Shown here: piece after piece, positions 6,376 to 10,597 of the stretch
Layout: every line of letters begins with the position of its first letter
How positions within the stretch are numbered: the stretch's first letter is position 1
From: an uncultured Bacteroidota bacterium
GTDB taxonomy: Bacteria; Bacteroidota; Bacteroidia; Chitinophagales; Chitinophagaceae
NCBI GenBank assembly: GCA_903933995.1
Contig: CAIZMD010000214.1
Span: 1 to 10,597 of the forward strand
Direction of reading: 5' to 3'
DNA: 10,597 nucleotides
Notes under the pieces: model-generated
Told to the model about the DNA's origin: nothing
Database searches by the model: none
What the model saw: only the letters and a program-made list of their open reading frames with translations
Position numbers and translations under genes: made by a program

Positions 6376-8115
6376 ATGAAAAACTTTCTCGGTTCCATTG
6401 CCATTTGTTGCTTGTTCCTTGTGAATACGGTCTTAGCCAATACCGTTATTGTGAAAGGAACGGTCAAAGACGCTAATCAAAAACCCATTGCCAATAAAAA
6501 AGTAACTATTTCAACAGATAGTCTCAATAGTGCAACTGGTTGTTTTATCACCCATACTGTTTTAACCAATCCCAATGGTTATTATATAGATACTTTAAAA
6601 TGCCTTGGCGGCGATATTCGCAAATTAAAAATTGCAGTAGAAAACTGCAACGGCACAGTCATCATTAAAGACCCCAATGTTACACTCAACAATATTGTGG
6701 AAAGCAATTTTGTCATCTGTGTTCCTCCTCCAACAGTTCCCAATAATTGCAAAGCCTTTTTTGCCATCAACATTACTGGAAAGTCTGTTAAGTTTAAAAG
6801 CTTTGAATCCATTGCGGCTGGCCCTGGAGATAGCATTATCAGTAGGTCTTGGGGCTTTGGAGACAGTAGTTCCATTTTATCTGGCAATCGTATAGACCCA
6901 ATGCATGAATATGCAAAAGCAGGTTCTTATCAAGCTTGCCTGTATATCAAAACAAAGGCTGGATGTGAAAGCAAATATTGTCTCAGTTTCAATATTAAGG
7001 ATAGTGTAAGCACGCCTACAAATTGCAAGGCAGTATTCAGCACTACTATTAAAGATTCAACTGTTTATTTCAATAGTGAAAAATCAGTAGGTGCATTTTC
7101 AGGAGATAGCATCATAAATAGGTTCTGGTATTATTTAAATGGAAAGGACACTATAGCACTAGTAGGTAATGTGGTTAATCCTTCCTATACCTATAGGGCT
7201 GTACCAGGAACTTATAAAGTCAATTTGATTATTACCACAAAAAGCGGTTGCAAAAGTACATATACAGATTCCGTAATTATCAAACCTACATCGCCCCAGC
7301 CTATACCTACCAATTGCCGTGCCTTCTTCAATTTTAAACAAGAACAAAATCAAGTAAAATTCAATAGTGCTGACGCGATAGCTGGCCCAGGAGATAGCAT
7401 TATCAACCGATACTGGATCTTTGGAGATGGTTCAGGCATTCAAGACGGAAACAGGATTGATCCTCCACATACCTATGCAAGAGGCGGAAGCTATACGGTG
7501 ATATTGTATATCAAGACCAAAAAGGGTTGTGAAAGTAAGTACGCCATCACTATTCAAATACCCAAACCTGATTGTGCTGTAAAAATTCAATTCAGTGCAG
7601 AAAGAACTGGAACCAAAAAAGTACAGTTTAATAGCAGTTTGAGCAGCGCCGCCAATGATAGCATTGTGTCAAGAACTTGGAAATTTGGAGACAATACTAC
7701 CCTATCTGGCAACCAAGTAAAACCACTAAAAGAATACCCTATTCAAGGGGCATATACGGTCTGTTTGAAAGTCAAAACAGCCAATGGCTGCGAGGCAGAA
7801 CTATGCAAACCAGTGATGTTACAGGATAGTACCAATTTACCACAGGCGCCTAAAGACTATATTAGAATTGTGAGTATTAACCCAAATCCAGTGGCTTATA
7901 GAATGATTTTGACCATTTGGAGCAGGAATAACCAAACAGATACCGAGGTTTCCATTTATGATATCTATGGTCAATTAAAAAGAACTTTGACCAAACAATT
8001 GATTCAAGGCAATAATGTGTTGGAAATCAATACCGAATTATTGCCCAAGGGACCTTATTACCTAAAAGTGAGTTCTAAAAACGGCAAGGACAGCCGAGCA
8101 TTTTACAAATTGTAA
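6376..8115 (+). CDS. Secreted PKD-repeat protein with T9SS C-terminal sorting domain
   Basis: A 579-residue protein, probably exported by Sec and then by the type IX system to the cell surface or medium. Residues 1-20 are a signal peptide (ending NTVLA). Residues about 23-118 look like a beta-sandwich resembling carboxypeptidase-regulatory-like domains (VKGTVKDANQKPIANKKVTI). Four PKD-like repeats follow, each opening with a Cys (125, 217, 314, 400) and containing a later Gly-Cys (as in KTKAGCESKY). Repeats 1, 3 and 4 keep the WxFGD motif (159-163, 347-351, 435-439), while repeat 2 has WYYLNG instead. Residues 496-579 are a type A sorting domain (INPNPV..., VSIYDIYGQ, GPYYLKV). No catalytic domain is seen, so adhesion or a structural role is only a guess. 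An in-frame ATG at 6271 would add 35 residues, but that overlaps the efp promoter and buries the signal peptide, so I chose 6376. Confidence 0.88.
   Translation: MKNFLGSIAICCLFLVNTVLANTVIVKGTVKDANQKPIANKKVTISTDSLNSATGCFITHTVLTNPNGYYIDTLKCLGGDIRKLKIAVENCNGTVIIKDPNVTLNNIVESNFVICVPPPTVPNNCKAFFAINITGKSVKFKSFESIAAGPGDSIISRSWGFGDSSSILSGNRIDPMHEYAKAGSYQACLYIKTKAGCESKYCLSFNIKDSVSTPTNCKAVFSTTIKDSTVYFNSEKSVGAFSGDSIINRFWYYLNGKDTIALVGNVVNPSYTYRAVPGTYKVNLIITTKSGCKSTYTDSVIIKPTSPQPIPTNCRAFFNFKQEQNQVKFNSADAIAGPGDSIINRYWIFGDGSGIQDGNRIDPPHTYARGGSYTVILYIKTKKGCESKYAITIQIPKPDCAVKIQFSAERTGTKKVQFNSSLSSAANDSIVSRTWKFGDNTTLSGNQVKPLKEYPIQGAYTVCLKVKTANGCEAELCKPVMLQDSTNLPQAPKDYIRIVSINPNPVAYRMILTIWSRNNQTDTEVSIYDIYGQLKRTLTKQLIQGNNVLEINTELLPKGPYYLKVSSKNGKDSRAFYKL
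6817..6841 (+). repeat. Direct repeat, first copy, in PKD repeat 1
   Basis: A 25-base segment encoding the AGPGDSIIS stretch. It matches 7381-7405 at 24 of 25 positions, in the same reading frame, 564 bases (188 codons) upstream of that copy. Confidence 0.85.
7381..7405 (+). repeat. Direct repeat, second copy, in PKD repeat 3
   Basis: Second copy of the 25-base repeat at 6817-6841, with one T-to-A difference at its ninth base. It encodes AGPGDSIIN. Recombination between the copies would remove exactly two PKD repeats in frame. Confidence 0.85.
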
Positions 8116-8131
8116 AAACAGGAAGTGAACG

Positions 8132-8205
8132 TTTGCGCAAAATTTCCCAAAGTTTAGGGTGCTTTACCCAAAGACTTAACGGTTTTCACCTATTTTTGCC
8201 GCAAA
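8132..8205 (+). promoter_or_regulatory. sucD promoter region with palindromes and a direct repeat
   Basis: TATTTTTG (8191-8198) fits the Bacteroidota -7 consensus TAnnTTTG exactly and ends 19 bases before the sucD ATG, so the leader would be very short. No TTG is present at the expected -33 distance. Upstream are two copies of TTnCCCAAAG (8143-8152 and 8164-8173), 21 bases apart. TTTGCGCAAA (8132-8141) is a perfect palindrome, echoed by TTTGC-C-GCAAA (8195-8205) over the -7 box. The promoter call is fairly good; regulator binding is inferred. Confidence 0.6.
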
Positions 8206-8217
8206 TTTTTAATAGTC

Positions 8218-9090
8218 ATGGCAGTTTTAGTTAATAAAGACTCTAAGATCATTGTTCAGGGATTTACTGGTACGGAAGGTACTTTCCATGCCACCCAAAT
8301 GATTGAATACGGAACCAATGTGGTTGGTGGCGTTACACCTGGCAAAGGTGGCAGCACCCATTTGGACAAGCCAGTTTTTAACACAGTGGCCGATGCGGTT
8401 AAAAAAACCGGCGCCAATGTGAGTATCATATTTGTACCACCAGCATTTGCAGCAGACGCTATTATGGAAGCTGCTGATGCAGGAATTGCACTGGTAGTTT
8501 GTATCACAGAAGGCATTCCTGTTCAGGATATGGTAAAAGTGAAAAACTATTTGCAAGGCACTAGCACCCGTTTGATTGGACCAAACTGTCCAGGTGTGAT
8601 TACTGCAGAACAAGCTAAAGTGGGCATTATGCCAGGCTTTATCTTCAAAGCAGGTAGAATTGGAATTGTTTCAAAAAGCGGTACCCTTACTTATGAAGCT
8701 GCTGATCAAGTGGTGAAAGCCGGTTTGGGAATCAGCACAGCCATTGGTATTGGTGGAGACCCAATTATTGGAACACCAACCAAAGAAGCGGTTGAATTGT
8801 TGATGAACGATCCAGAAACTGACGGTATCATCATGATTGGTGAGATTGGCGGCAGCATGGAAGCCGATGCAGCCCGTTGGATCAAAGACAATAAAACCAA
8901 ACCTGTAGTAGGATTCATTGCTGGTCAAACAGCGCCTCCCGGACGTCGTATGGGTCACGCAGGAGCTATTATTGGCGGAGCCGATGATACTGCAGAAGCC
9001 AAAATGAAAATTATGGCAGAATGTGGTATTGAAGTGGTAGCTAGCCCAGCTGATATTGGTATTACCATGGCAGCTGCTTTGAAAAAATAA
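8218..9090 (+). CDS. sucD: Succinyl-CoA synthetase, alpha subunit
   Basis: Forms the phosphohistidine and binds CoA in the TCA-cycle step that interconverts succinyl-CoA and succinate with substrate-level ATP or GTP formation. It has 290 residues (E. coli 289). The N-terminal CoA-binding Rossmann domain has GFTGTEGTFHATQ (15-27) and GGVTPGKGG (37-45). GPNCPGVI (121-128) is the alpha-subunit signature. The ligase domain has SKSGTLTYE (152-160) and GRRMGHAGAIIGG (242-254), where His247 is the residue phosphorylated in catalysis. No sucC (beta subunit) is adjacent: the gene before it encodes a secreted protein and the one after it an unrelated exported protein, so beta must be encoded elsewhere. 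It is a single-gene unit with its own promoter and terminator. Identification is firm. Confidence 0.97.
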   Translation: MAVLVNKDSKIIVQGFTGTEGTFHATQMIEYGTNVVGGVTPGKGGSTHLDKPVFNTVADAVKKTGANVSIIFVPPAFAADAIMEAADAGIALVVCITEGIPVQDMVKVKNYLQGTSTRLIGPNCPGVITAEQAKVGIMPGFIFKAGRIGIVSKSGTLTYEAADQVVKAGLGISTAIGIGGDPIIGTPTKEAVELLMNDPETDGIIMIGEIGGSMEADAARWIKDNKTKPVVGFIAGQTAPPGRRMGHAGAIIGGADDTAEAKMKIMAECGIEVVASPADIGITMAAALKK

Positions 9091-9111
9091 GCTTCAAACT
9101 TTTTAATATTG

Positions 9112-9139
9112 ATCCCGGTCCAAAAGACCGGGATTTTTT
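9112..9139 (+). terminator. Intrinsic terminator of sucD
   Basis: ATCCCGGTC (9112-9120) pairs perfectly with GACCGGGAT (9126-9134), five-base loop. The run of six T (9134-9139) begins at the last stem base. It lies 21 bases after the sucD stop. Confidence 0.93.
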
Positions 9140-9144
9140 ATTGC

Positions 9145-9172
9145 ATACCCATAAGAGAATGTTAATGGGTAT
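9145..9172. repeat. Inverted repeat between the sucD terminator and the next gene
   Basis: ATACCCAT (9145-9152) and ATGGGTAT (9165-9172) are perfectly complementary around a 12-base spacer, followed by TTTCGTTT. It could be an operator for the gene starting at 9233 or a secondary terminator. I found no clear TAnnTTTG promoter in 9140-9232 to decide between these. Confidence 0.4.
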
Positions 9173-9232
9173 TTTCGTTTGTGCAAAGACTGAGAGATTT
9201 GCATCATAATTGCCAGTGGTAAAAAAGAAACT

Positions 9233-10597
9233 ATGCTTTTAAAAAGACTGATTATAGGAATAGGATGTTTGTTGGTATCTGGATGGCTTTCTGCCCAAGC
9301 TCCAGCATTAGCTTATAAAAAGCAATGGAAAGAGATAGATAGTTTGATCAATAAGAACTTGACTAAATCTGCTTTGGGCAAAGTGAAACAATTGGAAGCT
9401 CAAACCATCCAAGCTGGCAATCAGGTGCAACAATTAAAAACCTTGGTGTATCTATTGAAATTGGAAGACAGAGTTAGTGAAACAGATATTAACCAACGTA
9501 TAAAAGCTTTAGAAATCAAATTAAATGGAACAAAAGACAGTGTTTTTAGATCCATGTATCACCTATTAATTGCCAAGGAATTTCAAATATTTTTAAATGT
9601 AAACAGGACCAAATTATATAATAGAGCAACTAGCAAAAGCAGCAATAAAAAAGATATTCAAACATGGAGCTATACAGATATATTTCAAAAAATTCAAGAA
9701 TCATACCTACTAGCTTTAGATCCAAGAAATAAATTGGCAACAGCTAATCTTGAGAACTTAGCACCACTAATACAAAAAGGTAATGCATCAGAACTAAGAC
9801 CAACTCTTTATGATTTGGTTGCACACAAAGCATTAGACTTTTTTAAAACGCAAGAGGGCCGGATTAACCAACCACTAGAGCCATATGTAATCATTGACCC
9901 AAAAGCTTTAGACAATTTTAAAGTATTTAGTCAAGCAACTTTTAAAACAACCGATAGCAGTTCTCATGCATGGATAAGTTTACAAATTTTCCAGCAACTG
10001 ATTCGTTTTCATTTAAAGAATAAAAACCTTTCCGCACTGGTAGATATTGACTTAGAAAGAATTGATTGGGTGTATCGTTTTGGTAATATTCCCCAAAAAC
10101 GAGAGGCCCGGATGGCATCATTAAAATACATTACTACTAGTCTTTCTGATGTTCCCGTTTCAGCCAAAGCCTTCTTTGTGTTGGCCCAAAACCTTGCTGA
10201 TGACGCTTCTAAATATCTCCCAAATTATGACAGCAGTTTTAGATGGAAATATGTTTCAGCTATGAAAATCATTGACGAGGTTGAAAATAAATTTGGCAAA
10301 AATCATCCTGCAAGTCCTGAAATGGACAATCTAAAAAAATCCATTCAAACCGTTAGCATTAGCACTCAAACAGAAAGGGTAAATATTCCAGAAAAACCTT
10401 TTCGTGTATTGGTTCAATTCCGCAATACCAATAAACTGTATTTCAGAATAATTCAAACAGAACAACATAACCCTATTCGAGATACCTATGCCAGTAATGA
10501 AATAATAAAATTGGCATGCAAGTTAAAACCATACTTAGTTATGGAACAAGCATTGCCAGAAACCAAAGACTACCAAACCCATTTTACAGAAATGAAA
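9233..10597 (+). CDS. N-terminal part of a large exported protein, probably alpha-2-macroglobulin family
   Basis: The frame is open from the ATG at 9233 to the window edge: 455 residues with no stop, so the gene is cut by the window, not broken. Residues 1-23 are a Sec signal peptide (MLLKRLIIGIG..., cleavage probably near SAQA). Cys12 is too early and in too poor a context for a lipobox. Residues about 25-370 are mostly helical and Lys/Gln/Leu-rich. At 383-407 comes VNIPEKPFRVLV-FRN-NKLYFRII, which reads like the first macroglobulin (MG) beta domain in the ~1,900-residue Bacteroidota relatives of bacterial alpha-2-macroglobulins, after their long helical N-terminal region. Those proteins are thought to trap proteases in the periplasm. 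The bait region and any thioester motif would be beyond the window, so the family call rests on N-terminal pattern and recall. It is a separate unit from sucD. Confidence 0.7.
   Translation, partial: MLLKRLIIGIGCLLVSGWLSAQAPALAYKKQWKEIDSLINKNLTKSALGKVKQLEAQTIQAGNQVQQLKTLVYLLKLEDRVSETDINQRIKALEIKLNGTKDSVFRSMYHLLIAKEFQIFLNVNRTKLYNRATSKSSNKKDIQTWSYTDIFQKIQESYLLALDPRNKLATANLENLAPLIQKGNASELRPTLYDLVAHKALDFFKTQEGRINQPLEPYVIIDPKALDNFKVFSQATFKTTDSSSHAWISLQIFQQLIRFHLKNKNLSALVDIDLERIDWVYRFGNIPQKREARMASLKYITTSLSDVPVSAKAFFVLAQNLADDASKYLPNYDSSFRWKYVSAMKIIDEVENKFGKNHPASPEMDNLKKSIQTVSISTQTERVNIPEKPFRVLVQFRNTNKLYFRIIQTEQHNPIRDTYASNEIIKLACKLKPYLVMEQALPETKDYQTHFTEMK

Noticed and set aside
8227..8613. 128-codon open frame on the minus strand inside sucD
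   Set aside because: It is antisense to a well-identified gene, has no recognisable domain, and is rich in Cys, Trp and His as expected from an opposite-strand shadow.
9194..9201. GAGATTTG as a -7 box for the macroglobulin-like gene, with TTTG at 9178-9181 upstream
   Set aside because: The first base of TAnnTTTG is wrong and the spacer to the TTTG is only 12 bases, too short.
9260..9270. Cys12 of the macroglobulin-like protein as a lipoprotein attachment site
   Set aside because: The context GIGC is a poor lipobox and comes before the end of the hydrophobic core; SAQA further on fits signal peptidase I better.

Overview
The window comes from a low-GC member of the Bacteroidota, most likely Chitinophagaceae. 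The lineage signs are a type III glutamine synthetase (GlnN), exported proteins with MKK-type signal peptides ending in AQ, a PKD-repeat protein with a C-terminal type IX secretion (T9SS) sorting domain, A-rich leaders without Shine-Dalgarno sequences, and promoters matching the Bacteroidota -7 consensus TAnnTTTG. The genus call is inference.

Layout. 24-2216 (+) is glnN, closed by a strong intrinsic terminator. 2373-2756 and 2856-3560 (+) are two small exported proteins of unknown function, each probably its own transcription unit, with a terminator between them. A short hairpin at 3561-3578 sits at the convergent junction with a minus-strand block read efp (6225-5659), accB (5474-4995), accC (4959-3622). 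This efp-accB-accC grouping links a translation factor to the biotin carboxyl carrier and biotin carboxylase of acetyl-CoA carboxylase. A clear promoter precedes efp, a hairpin follows it, and accB has a large palindrome upstream that may give it its own control. Divergent from efp, 6376-8115 (+) encodes a T9SS-type secreted protein with four PKD-like repeats. 8218-9090 (+) is sucD, the alpha subunit of succinyl-CoA synthetase, with its own promoter and terminator and no sucC beside it. From 9233 to the window end (+) runs the first 455 codons of a large exported protein that looks like a Bacteroidota alpha-2-macroglobulin-family protein.

The housekeeping genes cover nitrogen assimilation, fatty acid synthesis, translation of polyproline stretches and the TCA cycle; the rest are envelope or secreted proteins. 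There is no mobile element, CRISPR array, tRNA or rRNA, and no gene-free stretch longer than 300 bases. I see no new multi-gene system. The most notable item is the EF-P: its modification loop lacks the usual PGKG and carries Arg at position 32, in a loop that aligns without gaps to the rhamnosylated EF-P of Pseudomonas. Secondary items are palindromes and repeats around the accB and sucD promoters, a duplicated architecture in one small exported protein, and a 25-bp near-perfect direct repeat inside the PKD gene.
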